A model generated the notes under the pieces. That model saw only the letters and a list, made by a program, of their open reading frames with translations. It had not been told where the DNA came from and ran no database searches. Shown piece by piece: positions 42,934 through 55,266 of a stretch of 64,000 nt of DNA. The stretch covers positions 186,001-250,000 of the forward strand of contig CAWKMN010000003.1 in the NCBI GenBank assembly GCA_963850765.1. The letters are read 5' to 3'. Origin of the DNA: CAWKMN01 sp963850765 (GTDB taxonomy: Bacteria; Chloroflexota; Anaerolineae; Aggregatilineales; Aggregatilineaceae). Made by a program: the position numbers and the translations under genes. The first letter of the stretch is position 1, and each line of letters opens with the position of its first letter.

Positions 42934-44763
42934 TCAGGCATGGTGCTTGACACTGTACAGGTCAAAATACTGGTCGAAACCTTTCAGCATGGTTTCGATG
43001 CGCTGGACGTCCAGATTGTTAGCAGGATCGTTCAGCCAGTCGGCGACAGCCGGGTCGGCGGACATATCCGAAGAGATGATGATGTCGTCACCCTGGGACA
43101 GCGCCTCCAGCCGGGCGGCGACATTGACGGTCGAGCCGAAGTAGTCCAGCCGGTCGTTGAGTGTGACCGCAATGCACGGCCCAAAATGGATCCCGGCTTT
43201 CAGCCGGAGCGGCGGGCGGCCGGGTGCCTCGTGCCCCAAAGCATCCTGCGCGCGGAGGGCGGCTCGCAGCGCGGCAACCGGCTCGCGGAAGGCCGCCATA
43301 ATCGAGTCGCCCAACGTTTTGACCACAACGCCCCCTTCAGCGTTCATCAGGTCGCGCAGCAGGTCAAAATGATCCATCACCAGCCCAAACGCCGGCGCGT
43401 CTCCGATCTCGCGGTACAGGCGGGTCGATCCGCGCAGATCGGTGAACAGCACGGCCAGCTTGCCCACCGAGATCTGCTCGCCGGGACGCAGCGCCTCGTT
43501 GGCATACAGATCGCGGAAAAGCTGCAGCATCGTCACTTCGGCAGCCAGCGCGGCCTGATCCCCCCAGGCATAGCGTTCGAGCATAAAAAGCTGCTCCTCG
43601 CCGGATCGGTTCTCAAAATGGAGCGTCGGGGTAGTCGTGAGATGCGGTTCGGTGTTGGGCCACTCAACCTCAGCAGCCGTAAGCGTGATATCGGAAACAC
43701 CATCGGGATCCACGGCGAGCGACTGCCCGCCGGGTTTGCGCAGGGTGCGCAGCCGGTAGCGGCCCGGCTCCAAGGTGGGTGTGATCACCCGGCTCTCGCC
43801 GTCCGGGATCAACTGCTGCGCGACGACGTGCGGCGAATCCTGCGGGCCGCCGACGCAGAATATCCCCTCTTCGACGATTCGGATGGCCGGGTTCGGGCGG
43901 AAGGTCAGTTCGACGGAGCGCTCGAAGTTGGCGCTGAAATCCACGTGGCAGAGTTCGCAGTGAACCGTCCGCGATACGCCGCCCAGCGTCGGCAGGCTGA
44001 CCTGCACGCCCCGGCACGAGGGACACAGAATATCCCAGCGCAGATCCAGCAGACCGGCCCGTGTCGCCACAAGAAAGAGCTTGAGCACGTCGGCGCGATC
44101 AGCCTTCCAGTAATCTGCCAGGGTGTAAGGCCGCATGTGAGCGAGGGCGGTTGGATCGCCCTGCTCGATCGCCGCGAGCAGGTGATCGAGCAGGTCGGGG
44201 TCGGCTCCGTCGTCCAGCAGGCGCCGCCGGGCGGTTTCCAGACGCTTTTTCCCCCCGGCGACAAACTTCACATCCGTGCTGGCGCGATAGGGCGGCTGGC
44301 CGCTGATCGCCATCCGGTCATAGGCGAGGAAGCTGCGCCCAAAGCTGCGCTTAAGCACCAGCGGACCGATCAACGGTACTGCGACAAGCCCGGCCAGATT
44401 ACGCCCGCGCATCCAGACATGGTAATGGAGCAGCGTGCCGCCGCCCGGCTGCGGGAACAGCTCGCCCAAGACGCGCAGCTCGGCCAGCGGACCGGCCGTA
44501 TAACGGCGCGTGACGCCAAAACGGTGCGGATAGGTCCATTCGAACGGCTCCTGCACATATTCGAGCGGAACGCCCAGGGCCGGCAGCCGGACCCAGGCGC
44601 GCGCATTGGTCAGCCGGTCGTCGCCGCTGAGCCGGACGGCGGTCATGCGCGGCGTACCAGAGTCGCGGTCAAAGCGGTTGGTGTTGGTCACCAGCGGCCA
44701 GAGCGTTTCAGGGTCGGACTGCAATCGCCACTGCCAGCGATAGTGTTTTTCGGGATAACGCAT
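42934..44763 (-). CDS. Class III adenylate/guanylate cyclase with DUF5939-like N-terminus
   Basis: 609 residues. The N-terminal half (about 1-400) is a SRPBCC-like and DUF5939-type region, with a CPSC…CELC pair resembling a zinc ribbon (about 248-275). The C-terminal cyclase domain (about 425-600) has VLFTDLRGSTRLYREIGDAP with the first metal Asp, VVKTLGDSIMAAFREP with the second, and DYFGSTVNVAARLEALSQGD with the transition-state Asn/Arg. It should make cAMP or cGMP in the cytoplasm in response to an unknown ligand of the N-terminal part. The ATG at 44763 is likely. Directly upstream of a CpaF-type ATPase gene. Confidence 0.88.
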   Translation of the reverse strand: MRYPEKHYRWQWRLQSDPETLWPLVTNTNRFDRDSGTPRMTAVRLSGDDRLTNARAWVRLPALGVPLEYVQEPFEWTYPHRFGVTRRYTAGPLAELRVLGELFPQPGGGTLLHYHVWMRGRNLAGLVAVPLIGPLVLKRSFGRSFLAYDRMAISGQPPYRASTDVKFVAGGKKRLETARRRLLDDGADPDLLDHLLAAIEQGDPTALAHMRPYTLADYWKADRADVLKLFLVATRAGLLDLRWDILCPSCRGVQVSLPTLGGVSRTVHCELCHVDFSANFERSVELTFRPNPAIRIVEEGIFCVGGPQDSPHVVAQQLIPDGESRVITPTLEPGRYRLRTLRKPGGQSLAVDPDGVSDITLTAAEVEWPNTEPHLTTTPTLHFENRSGEEQLFMLERYAWGDQAALAAEVTMLQLFRDLYANEALRPGEQISVGKLAVLFTDLRGSTRLYREIGDAPAFGLVMDHFDLLRDLMNAEGGVVVKTLGDSIMAAFREPVAALRAALRAQDALGHEAPGRPPLRLKAGIHFGPCIAVTLNDRLDYFGSTVNVAARLEALSQGDDIIISSDMSADPAVADWLNDPANNLDVQRIETMLKGFDQYFDLYSVKHHA

Positions 44764-45077
44764 GGCTCTGTTCCAGGACAACTAAGCGGGCTTGCTGATC
44801 CAAAAACTAGCCCAAAAGCGTGCAATACGCAACTGAGTGTCTCTGCCAGCTAAAATGAAAAAGCTCAAACCGCAGAGACGCAGAGCACGCGGAGATTATT
44901 GAACGGCGAGAGAAGAACGAAGGGGCGATCGAGCAGATGCGTCTTTGTGCAGATGCGTCTTTGTTCTGACCAATAACACCGTTTCACAGCGGCGAATTTG
45001 TCATTGCCGAGACTCCTGATTTTGGTGGTATACTCCCCGCGTTTGGCAGCAGATTATCAATGAGGGGCATTATCATT
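44764..45077. other. Gene-free stretch between divergent genes
   Basis: The space contains a CACAGAG-family arm at 44867-44896 (AACCGCAGAGACGCAGAGCA), a 16-base direct repeat GCAGATGCGTCTTTGT twice near 44935-44967, and a probable promoter before the PfkB gene (TTGCCG at 45004, 19 bases, TATACT at 45029 with TGG before it). The string TATACTCCCCG recurs at the same distance class before tyrS (55791). Confidence 0.55.
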
Positions 45078-46036
45078 ATGCGGATTGTCGTGGGCGGCTC
45101 GATCGCCTTTGATTACCTGATGCGGTTTCCGGGCCGCTTTCGTGAGCACCTGATCGATAACGCGCTGGATCGGGTGAGTCTGAGCTTTCTGGTCGAGGAT
45201 CTGCGGCGCGAGCGCGGCGGGTCCGGGGCGAATATCGCGTTCAACCTGGCGCTGCTGGGCGAGCGTCCGCTCCTGATGAGCACCGCCGGGTTAGACTTCC
45301 CCGAATACAAGATCTGGCTGGATCAACACGGCGTGGATACCTCTGCCGTGCGGATCATCCCCGCTGTGTATACAGCGTCGTTTTTCTGCAACACCGACAC
45401 CGATAACAACCAGATCGGCTCGTTCTATACGGGCGCGATGGCCTTCACCAAGGGGTATAAGCTGGCGGACGCGGTCGATCAACTCCCCGATCTGGTGATC
45501 AACGCGCCGAGCGATCCCAAGGCGATGCTCGAACTGGCCGACGAATGCCGCACACTCGGCGTGAAGCACATGTTTGATCCGAGCCAGCAGGTGATCTGGC
45601 TGGACGGGGCAGATTTGCATTATGGCATCTCGCGCGCCGATATTCTGATCGTCAACGAGTACGAGTGGGAAATGGTCGCCAGCAAAACCGGCTTGCAGCG
45701 CGATCAGTTCCTGGGCGAAGGCAAAACGCTGATCGTCACCCACGGCAGCAAGGGATCGCATATTTACGCCGGCGGGGAGCATTACGTGATCCCGATATTC
45801 CCGGCCGATGTGTTGGCCGATCCGACCGGGGTAGGGGACGCTTACCGCGCCGGGCTGCTCAAGGGCATGGCGTGCGGGTTCGGCTGGGAACTCTGCGGCC
45901 GGATCGGGGCGCTGGCGGCGGCGTATGTGCTGGAGCGGCATGGCACGCAGAATCAGCTTACACGCTGCGCGAGTTCGTGGCGCGGTTCCGCACGGTCTTT
46001 GACGACGATGGCGCGCTGGATCCGTGGTTGGTGTGA
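45078..46036 (+). CDS. PfkB-family carbohydrate/nucleoside kinase (frameshifted at the end)
   Basis: About 319 residues from the ATG at 45078, with GAGGGG ten bases upstream. The N-terminal glycine pair is in RRERGGSGANIAFNLALLGE and the second PfkB signature, with the catalytic Asp, is DPTGVGDAYRAGLLKGMACG. The closest general match is the nucleoside (adenosine/cytidine) kinase group of the ribokinase fold. Near 45955 the frame shifts: the true end AYTLREFVARFRTVFDDDG stops at 46036. It phosphorylates a sugar or nucleoside with ATP in the cytoplasm; the exact substrate is not readable from sequence. Confidence 0.88.
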
Positions 46037-46048
46037 CCGGGGCGGTTT

Positions 46049-46170
46049 ACCTCACCCGGCTGCCGCTCCCCCCTCTCCACACGCGGAGAGGGGGAACCGG
46101 TAGAGGCGAGATCCCTTCACAGTGAATCTGGGCACCGGCAAAAAGGCCGGGTTCGCAAACCCGCCCCTAC
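46049..46170. repeat. GC-rich hairpin and REP-like palindrome
   Basis: ACCTCACCCGG…CCCCCTCTCCACACGCGGAG (46049-46100) and GCCGGGTTCGCAAACCCGCC ending CCTAC (46146-46170). Confidence 0.7.
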
Positions 46171-46246
46171 AGGTGCGGTCCAGATCTGGGCATGTTTTTG
46201 GCTGACGGCTGATAGCTGAACGCTGACAGCTCCTTAGGGGGTGACT

Positions 46247-47047
46247 GTGGTTTACGAAGTGCTTCCGCTGTTGGATCGGGCGACGATCCGCGCCTTTCTG
46301 AATCAGGATCGCTCGATGTCGGCATATGCGTTGGGCGATCTGGATGAGAGCTTCTGGCCGATGAGCATATTCTACGGCGCATTCGGCGACGCGCAGTTGG
46401 CCGCGGTGGCGCTGTTTTATCATGGCTTCGATCCCGCAATTCTGCTGACGTTTGGCGAGCCGGACGGCGTGCGTGCGATCTTTTCCAGCATGACGCTGCC
46501 CAACGAGATCTATTACGTGCTGGGCGAGGAGCAGGGCGGGGCGCTGTCGGCGTGGTACGACTGCCCGCAGCGCCATCACGAATGGCGGATGGTGCTCGAT
46601 GCCGGTCAGTTTGACTCGCCGCCGCTGGATGGGGCGGTGCGCATCCAACCCGAGCAGGCCGATCTGCTGGCGGCGCTGTATCGCAAGGCGGCCGGGCCGA
46701 ATGAGGAGATCGTCGCGTTCAGCCCGTGGCAGATCGCGCATGGGGTGTTTTACGGCGTGTGGCACGATAGCGCGCTGGTAGCGACGGCCGGAACGCATGT
46801 CTGGTCGGCGGCGGAAGGCGTCGCGGCGGTGGGGAATGTCTTCACGCAGCCGGAGTTCCGCGGGCGGGGATTCGCCACGCTGTGTACGGCGGCGGTCGCG
46901 CGGGAAGCGATTGCCGCAGGGCTGGATACGGTCGTCCTCAATGTGCGCCAGGACAATGCCCCGGCGATCCGCGTGTATGAGAAGCTCGGCTTCCGGCGCT
47001 ATCATCTCTGTATCGAGGGATCAGGTTGGTTGAGGCCGTCTTCATGA
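46247..47047 (+). CDS. GNAT-family N-acetyltransferase
   Basis: 266 residues. The first half (to about 130) is a divergent GNAT-like domain that starts YEVLPLLDRATIRAFL. The C-terminal half has the acetyl-CoA-binding motif GNVFTQPEFRGRGFATLCTA (about 200-219, R/Q-x-x-G-x-G/A) and QDNAPAIRVYEKLGFRRYH, the usual last strand and helix. GTG at 46247 is preferred since AGGGG lies six bases upstream; GTG at 46241 is the alternative. The stop overlaps the next start (ATGA), so it is coupled to the polysaccharide deacetylase gene. Acetylation target unknown. Confidence 0.88.
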   Translation: MVYEVLPLLDRATIRAFLNQDRSMSAYALGDLDESFWPMSIFYGAFGDAQLAAVALFYHGFDPAILLTFGEPDGVRAIFSSMTLPNEIYYVLGEEQGGALSAWYDCPQRHHEWRMVLDAGQFDSPPLDGAVRIQPEQADLLAALYRKAAGPNEEIVAFSPWQIAHGVFYGVWHDSALVATAGTHVWSAAEGVAAVGNVFTQPEFRGRGFATLCTAAVAREAIAAGLDTVVLNVRQDNAPAIRVYEKLGFRRYHLCIEGSGWLRPSS

Positions 47048-47916
47048 CCCGGATCACCCGGCGGGCATTTCTGAAAACGGCCGCGGTCTGCGGTCTGAGT
47101 TTACCGGCGGGGCAGCGGCTTCGTGCCGCGCGCCAGTTGCTGGTCGCCGTTCCGCCGTCGATCATGCTGCACGCACGGCAGGATCACCTCGATAACCTGG
47201 GGGCGCTGATCGATTGGCTGCTCGACAAGGGCCTGACGCCGATCACATACCGGGCGCTGTGGGATGGGCTGACAAACGCCGCGCCGCTCCCCTCGAATCC
47301 CGTGATCATCAGCATTGACGATCTGACGCTGGTGAAGGGATCGAGCAATTTCGTCTTCATCGAGAAGATGGTCCATGTGCTGATCGACAAAAAGGTGCCG
47401 GGCGTGCTGGCGCTGAACACCGAGCCGGTCATCGCGGGCGCGGATGGGCAGCCGGTCTCGCTGCGCGATCAGGACGATACGCTCTGGGCGACGGCGGCCG
47501 GTTGGGCGGATGAGGGGATCGAACTCGCCACGCATACGCACAGCCATCAAAATCTGGCCGATGGATCACTGCGGCCGGAAGACTACGAGCGCGAGGTCGG
47601 CGGTTCGGCGGGGCTGATTGAGGAGCGCACCGGGCAAGCGGTGACGACGCTGGTGCTGCCGTTCGGCAATGGGATTGGACCGGACGGCGCGCTGCTCCCT
47701 CCGATTATCGAGGCATGCCACGCCGCCGGGATCGGGATGGTAGTGGGCGTCGCGGGCGGGCGCGTGCCGCTGGTTCCGGCCGCGGCCCAAACAGTCCCGA
47801 TCTATTTCGTGGGGCGGGTGGGCCCGATGCGGGACAACTTCAGCACGATTTACGGCGACGTCGAATACTGGCTGGCCGAGAACGCGGTGTATCAGGTCGG
47901 ATCGGATCTGCCGTAA
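47044..47916 (+). CDS. Tat-exported polysaccharide deacetylase-like protein
   Basis: 290 residues. The N-terminus TRITRRAFLKTAAVCGLSLP is a twin-arginine signal. The NodB-type fold follows: motif 1 is VIISIDDLTL (Asp-Asp) near residue 90 and motif 2 ELATHTHSHQNL near 168 (metal His pair). LPFGNG takes the place of the Arg-Pro-Pro-Tyr/Phe-Gly motif, with the Arg not apparent. It would remove N- or O-acetyl groups from a cell-wall or extracellular polysaccharide, or bind one. Its ATG overlaps the GNAT stop. A repeat hairpin follows the gene. Confidence 0.85.
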   Translation: MTRITRRAFLKTAAVCGLSLPAGQRLRAARQLLVAVPPSIMLHARQDHLDNLGALIDWLLDKGLTPITYRALWDGLTNAAPLPSNPVIISIDDLTLVKGSSNFVFIEKMVHVLIDKKVPGVLALNTEPVIAGADGQPVSLRDQDDTLWATAAGWADEGIELATHTHSHQNLADGSLRPEDYEREVGGSAGLIEERTGQAVTTLVLPFGNGIGPDGALLPPIIEACHAAGIGMVVGVAGGRVPLVPAAAQTVPIYFVGRVGPMRDNFSTIYGDVEYWLAENAVYQVGSDLP

Positions 47917-47965
47917 CTGACCGTTGGCCTGTGGCATAAATCTGGTAAAATGGCGGGCTGGTCTT

Positions 47966-48050
47966 GGGTTATGAGTTCTGAGTTTTGAGCTATGACACCG
48001 GGCGCGATTGGATGCTCTGACTCATGACTCAAAACTCTAAAACTCATCAC
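47966..48050. repeat. GAGTTCTGAGTTTTGAG hairpin
   Basis: GGGTTATGAGTTCTGAGTTT and CATGACTCAAAACTCTAAAA are inverted copies about 30 bases apart. The element sits between the deacetylase and ahcY genes. Confidence 0.7.
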
Positions 48051-48106
48051 CATTCATCGTCTAGTCGTTTAATCAAGTACACGGTACCTATCCGTAAGGA
48101 GTTCTC

Positions 48107-49372
48107 ATGACGGTTGAACATGATGTGCGTGATCTGAGCCAGGCCACCGGGGGCCGCTATCGGATCGAGTGGGCGGAGCGGGATATGCCCGTTCTGCGGC
48201 AGATCCGCGAGCGGTTCGAAAAAGAACGTCCGCTTGACGGCGTGCGGGTGTCGGCCTGCCTGCACGTCACCACCGAGACGGCCAACCTGGCCCGCACGCT
48301 CCAGGCGGGCGGCGCGGATGTGGTGCTGACCGCGTCCAACCCGCTCAGTACGCAGGATGACGTGGCGGCGTCGCTGGTCACGCATTTTGAGATTCCCGTG
48401 TTTGCCATCAAGGGGGAGGACGACTCCACCTATTATGACCATCTGCGGCGCGCGCTCGATCACAAGCCGCATATGACGATGGACGACGGCGCGGATCTGG
48501 TCAGCGAGCTGCACAAGAACCGCACAGAACTGCTGCGCGACCTGATCGGCGGGACGGAAGAGACGACGACGGGCGTGATCCGGCTGCGGGCGATGGCCAA
48601 AGAGGGCGCGCTCAAGTTCCCGGTGCTCGCCGTCAACGACAGCATGACCAAGCACCTGTTTGACAACCGCTATGGCACCGGGCAGAGCACGATCGACGGT
48701 ATTATCCGCGCGACGAATGTGCTGCTGGCCGGGCGCACGCTGGTGGTTGGCGGCTACGGCTGGTGCTCGCGCGGGATCGCCATGCGCGCGCGCGGTATGG
48801 GCGCGAACGTGATCGTCACCGAGATCGACCCGCTCAAGGCGCTGGAAGCGGTGATGGACGGCTTCCGCGCCATGCCGATGGCCGAGGCTGCGCCGCAGGG
48901 TGACATATTCGTGACGTCAACGGGCGACATCAATGTGCTGGACACGTCGCACTTCGAGGTGATGAAGGACGGCGCGATTATCTGCAACAGCGGCCACTTT
49001 AACGTCGAGATCAATATTCCGGGGCTGCGCGCCCTGTCGGTCGAGGAGCCGCGCCGCGTGCGCCCGTTTGTCGACCAGTTCCGTCTGGCTGATGGCCGCG
49101 CGATCAACTTGCTGGCGGAAGGCCGGCTGGTCAACCTGTCCGCGGCGGAAGGACACCCCGCCAGCGTGATGGATATGAGCTTCGCCAACCAGTCGCTCGG
49201 CGCGGAATTCATGCTGCGGAACGGCAAAGACCTGGAAAAGAAAGTCTACGTGATCCCCACCGAGATCGACCAGGAGATCGCGCGGCTCAAGCTGGAGTCG
49301 ATGGGCGTGACGATCGATACGCTGACCGCCGAGCAGGAACACTACCTGAATCAGTGGCAGGAAGGGACGTAG
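48107..49372 (+). CDS. ahcY: Adenosylhomocysteinase
   Basis: 421 residues, the size of the short (archaeal/thermophile-type) enzyme without the mid-chain insert. It splits S-adenosylhomocysteine into adenosine and homocysteine with bound NAD. Key sequences are CLHVTTETANLARTLQAGGA, SNPLSTQDDVAA, the catalytic KFPVLAVNDSMTKHLFDNRY (Lys and Asp) and GQSTIDGIIRATN. The NAD motif VGGYGWCSRGIAMRARGMGA and GHFNVEINI follow. AAGGAG lies six bases before the ATG. No SAH riboswitch was recognised in the short leader. Complements mtnA in recycling SAM by-products. Confidence 0.96.
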   Translation: MTVEHDVRDLSQATGGRYRIEWAERDMPVLRQIRERFEKERPLDGVRVSACLHVTTETANLARTLQAGGADVVLTASNPLSTQDDVAASLVTHFEIPVFAIKGEDDSTYYDHLRRALDHKPHMTMDDGADLVSELHKNRTELLRDLIGGTEETTTGVIRLRAMAKEGALKFPVLAVNDSMTKHLFDNRYGTGQSTIDGIIRATNVLLAGRTLVVGGYGWCSRGIAMRARGMGANVIVTEIDPLKALEAVMDGFRAMPMAEAAPQGDIFVTSTGDINVLDTSHFEVMKDGAIICNSGHFNVEINIPGLRALSVEEPRRVRPFVDQFRLADGRAINLLAEGRLVNLSAAEGHPASVMDMSFANQSLGAEFMLRNGKDLEKKVYVIPTEIDQEIARLKLESMGVTIDTLTAEQEHYLNQWQEGT

Positions 49373-49379
49373 GAAAGCA

Positions 49380-49486
49380 GTTGTCAGTTTTCAGTTGACA
49401 GTTGTCCGTAGGGGCGTATCGCAATACGCCCCTACATTGTTTTTTCTCTCACGAGTCTCTGTGCCCTCTGTGTTCTCTGTGGTGAT
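49380..49486. repeat. CAGTTTTCAGTTGACAG, REP-like palindrome and CACAGAG arm
   Basis: Three repeats in the gap after ahcY: TCAGTTTTCAGTTGACAGTT (about 49384), the perfect palindrome GTAGGGGCGTATCGCAATAC ending GCCCCTAC (49408-49435), and CTCTGTGCCCTCTGTGTTCT (49456-49486). Confidence 0.75.
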
Positions 49487-49567
49487 TCGCTTTTTCCCTG
49501 CTTGCCCCGGAAGTGATCGCTGCGCTACACTGATAGGCCGTACTCCATCCGAAAAGGGGAAAAACCG

Positions 49568-50816
49568 ATGCGCCGCTGCTCCTTGCTTCTGCTTTTGGTC
49601 CTCTTGTTCAGCATCACCTATCCGGCGCTGGCCCAGGCGAATCCCGATGGCTGGACGACCTACACCGTCAATCTGCGCGCAGGGCCGGGCGCGAATCACC
49701 CGGTGATCACCACGCTGGCCGGCGGAACCGATCTGCTGTTTGAGGCGCGCAGTGCGGATCTGGGATGGCTGCTGGCGCGCACCCTGGACGGCGCATACCG
49801 GGGGTGGGTGGCGACCCTTTACGTCGGCTATGCTGAGGGGTTCGGCAGCCCGACGCATCTGCCCGTCAGCGAGGAGATCGTGAACGCGCCGCCGCCCGCT
49901 GTCGCGGTGTCTGATCCCGGTGTGCTGCCTGCGGAGCCATCCGCGCCGGGGAGATGAGGCAATCTCGGAAGGGATGGATCTCGACGCGGCCACCGTGCGC
50001 TATCTCGAATCCGTGCCGGTTGTGCCGCCGATTGGGGGGCGGGTGTACGAGATCTATGCACGCGGGCAGGCGCTCGGCAACGATCCGCACGTGTTTACCC
50101 AGATTGGGGAGTGTAACAGCCTGTCGCAGGCGTTTATCGTGCCCTTCGCGGCGGGCGCGTATGACCTGGGGCCGTACAGCGAGCTTCAGCGCACGATCGA
50201 CTTTTTCAGCGCGACGCCGGTAGCCGGGGTTTCGAATGCGCTCTGGTACAAGGGCGTGGCGATGACCACCGGCCTGACATCACTGGCGGTGATCGACCCG
50301 GCGTTCTCTAACCCGGTGCTGTGCCCGGCCGGACAATCGCTGCTCGAATGCGAGTACGAGCGCAGCAAGCCAAGTGTCGCCCTAATCAGTCTGGGGCTGT
50401 ATGACGTCTACTGGATGACGCCAGAGCAGTATGCTTATGCCATGCGTCAGATCATCGAGATTTCGATCGCGCACGGCGTGATCCCCGTGCTGACGACCTT
50501 CCCAACACATCCGGGCGATGTCGCGATGTGGCCCAATGATGCCACCATGCGCAACCATAATCGCGCGGCGTTCAACACGACGGTACTCAATCTGGCCTCG
50601 GAGTATGGCGTGCCGGTGATGAACCTGTGGCGCGCGACCAACACCATCCATTGGCACGGGCTGCGACCCGGCGATTACCAGCACCTCATGGAACCGCCCA
50701 CCGCGACCTATTTCGCTGCCTTTAACGGTGAGGAGAATCTGTACGGGTTCACGATGTGGAATCTGGTGGCGCTGCAAACGCTCGATGCGCTGCGGGCGAG
50801 TGTGTTGGAGGGGTAG
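49568..50816 (+). CDS. Secreted SH3 plus SGNH-hydrolase-like protein (frameshifted)
   Basis: About 415 residues. A signal peptide (RRCSLLLLLVLLFSITYPALA) precedes one SH3-like domain (TVNLRAGPGANHPVITTLAG, about 35-100). A frame change near 49950 joins it to a C-terminal SGNH/GDSL-like alpha/beta domain with IGECNSLSQAF, ALISLGLYDVYWMTPEQYAY, VIPVLTTFPTHPG and a final Asp/His-like region HWHGLRPGDYQHL. GECNS could be the nucleophile block, with Ser at the end. It may act on esters of surface polysaccharides; activity is not certain because the blocks are divergent. Converges with the RAYT gene 9 bases downstream. Confidence 0.72.
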
Positions 50817-50825
50817 GGGGAAGAG

Positions 50826-51389
50826 CTAATCAATTCCAACGGGGGGAAAATTCCTTTTCCAGTTCACCGGATTTTCCTGGTCTTCTGCCCACCGCAGAGG
50901 GTTATTCTCGATATATTCGCGGACTTTGTTAAGGGCTCGCTCGTTACGGATAACGTGTTCGTAGTAGTTGCGCTGCCAAAGCGAAGGTCCCTCCACTCCG
51001 CGCACGCGGTTGGCTTGTTTCGTGGTTGTCGATTTGAATTGACCGATAATTGCACCGATTGAGCCAGGAAGCGGTCCCTTTGGTGGATTTGAGTTGGGAA
51101 GGGCGACCCGCCGGGTCGCCCCTACAAGGACGATAATCCCATGTAGATGATTCGGCATGACTACGAAGGCGTCAAGCGACACATTCGGGCGGATGGTTTC
51201 AGTGTTTTGCCATGCTTCTTGGACCATTTCACCGTATTGATTCAGCGTGACATCTTGGCCAACGACTTTACCGAACAAGCATTCACAATTCAGGGTACAG
51301 AGCGTAACAAAATAGACGCCTTCGTGTGAGTAATCATAACCCTGCAACCGGATGGAATGCCGATGATGGCGATCGGGATCGTATGTCAT
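50826..51389 (-). CDS. REP-associated tyrosine transposase (RAYT, IS200-like)
   Basis: 187 residues of the Y1 transposase family. The HUH motif is in FVVMPNHLHGI (His81-Leu-His83) and the catalytic Tyr in LWQRNYYEHVIRNERAL (Tyr143/144). The N-terminus HSIRLQGYDYSHEGVYFVTL is typical of RAYTs. A REP-like palindrome (51101-51125) lies inside the gene and is translated as GATRRVAL, right after the HUH block. Another double palindrome (51413-51470) sits just upstream of the start. RAYTs are single-copy domesticated enzymes thought to move REP sequences; related palindromes occur across this window. Confidence 0.93.
   Translation of the reverse strand: MTYDPDRHHRHSIRLQGYDYSHEGVYFVTLCTLNCECLFGKVVGQDVTLNQYGEMVQEAWQNTETIRPNVSLDAFVVMPNHLHGIIVLVGATRRVALPNSNPPKGPLPGSIGAIIGQFKSTTTKQANRVRGVEGPSLWQRNYYEHVIRNERALNKVREYIENNPLRWAEDQENPVNWKRNFPPVGID
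51101..51125. repeat. REP-like palindrome inside the RAYT gene
   Basis: GGGCGACCCGCCGGGTCGCC followed by CCTAC, read in frame within the transposase gene. Same palindrome type as in the flanking 51413-51470 element. Confidence 0.8.
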
Positions 51390-51412
51390 GTCGTGTTGTG
51401 GTAGCCTAGCCT

Positions 51413-51470
51413 AAGTAGGGGCGACCCACTGAGTCGCCCTGGGCGAGGCACTGCCTCGTCCCTACAAAAA
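51413..51470. repeat. Double REP (REPIN-like) element next to the RAYT gene
   Basis: GTAGGGGCGACCCACTGAGT CGCCC and GGGCGAGGCACTGCCTCGTC CCTAC form two adjacent hairpins with inverted outer ends GTAGGG/CCCTAC. This is the usual layout of RAYT-linked REP doublets. Confidence 0.8.
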
Positions 51471-51519
51471 CGGTTGCATGCCCGATCTGGAAGCCGGCGC
51501 GCCGGGTCGCCGTGATTTG

Positions 51520-54463
<2,944 letters not shown>

Positions 54464-54782
54464 GGGGATACGTCTTTCTGTAGTTGCTGGTTAGTTATTA
54501 GTTATTAGTTGTTGGTTGTATCTGGTGCGAATTGCGCTTTTATTCTTTCAACCAATAACCAAAAACCAAGAACTAAAGGCCCCTGATGGCCTCTCGACGC
54601 CCGATTATAAAGAACGGCCGGGCGCTTGGCAATGCTTAGCTGGGTACGGCGGCCGCTCGTCCAGGGAACCCCCTCGCAACATCGTCCTAATTTCCTATCC
54701 AAAAACCAGCCATCTACCCGATGAAAGCCAGTCGTTTTTGGATTAGGCTAGGTAGTGTTGTGTTCAACAAATTAAGGAGTGA
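54464..54782. other. Gene-free stretch with GTTAGTTATTAG inverted repeat
   Basis: TTAGTTATTAGTTATTAGTT (from 54491) and CCAATAACCAAAAACCAAGA (54553 onward) form a hairpin. The remaining 200 bases hold only the leader of the cupredoxin gene; no clear promoter or RNA gene was seen. Confidence 0.6.
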
Positions 54783-55229
54783 ATGAATCACATGCGACAA
54801 CGCAAGTGGTGGATTTTGTTCGTCATGGTCAGCGTTCTCGCGGTGCTGCTCGCAGCCTGCGGTGATGACGATGATAATAACGGCGGTGATGATAACGCCA
54901 TTGAGCCGATTGACGAAGGCGTCGTCGCGGATGTGGTGATCGATAATGAAGCTTTCACCCCCGGATCTATCGATGTCGAGGCAGGCTCAACCGTCACATG
55001 GTTTAACGACGACGATGAAGCGCATACGGTGACGTCTGGCACTGCGGGTGCTCCCGATGGATTTTTCGACTCCGGCAATATCGATGCGAACGGCTCGTTC
55101 AGCTTTACGTTCGATCAGCCCGGGTTGTATAACTACTTCTGCAGCATCCACCCCAATATGGCCGGCACGATCAACGTCACGGCCAGTGATGAAGCGGGTG
55201 AGGCAGCGACCCCGCTGCCCGGCGGGTAA
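54783..55229 (+). CDS. Cupredoxin (plastocyanin-like) lipoprotein
   Basis: 148 residues. The signal ends in the lipobox LLAACG (Cys about 23), followed by an Asp/Asn-rich linker and one cupredoxin domain. The type-1 copper ligands are visible: His in DDEAHTVTSG, Cys and His in YNYFCSIHPNMAG, Met in the same segment. It probably carries electrons, or binds copper, on the outer face of the membrane. AAGGAG lies just before the first ATG (54783); ATG at 54792 is an alternative with a wider gap. A strong terminator follows, so it is a single transcript. Confidence 0.93.
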   Translation: MNHMRQRKWWILFVMVSVLAVLLAACGDDDDNNGGDDNAIEPIDEGVVADVVIDNEAFTPGSIDVEAGSTVTWFNDDDEAHTVTSGTAGAPDGFFDSGNIDANGSFSFTFDQPGLYNYFCSIHPNMAGTINVTASDEAGEAATPLPGG

Positions 55230-55266
55230 AACCAAACCCCCACATACTCCGAAGCTATGCACGAGA

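Noticed and set aside
48051..48106. SAH riboswitch before ahcY
   Set aside because: The leader between the repeat hairpin and the ribosome site is too short and lacks the expected stems.
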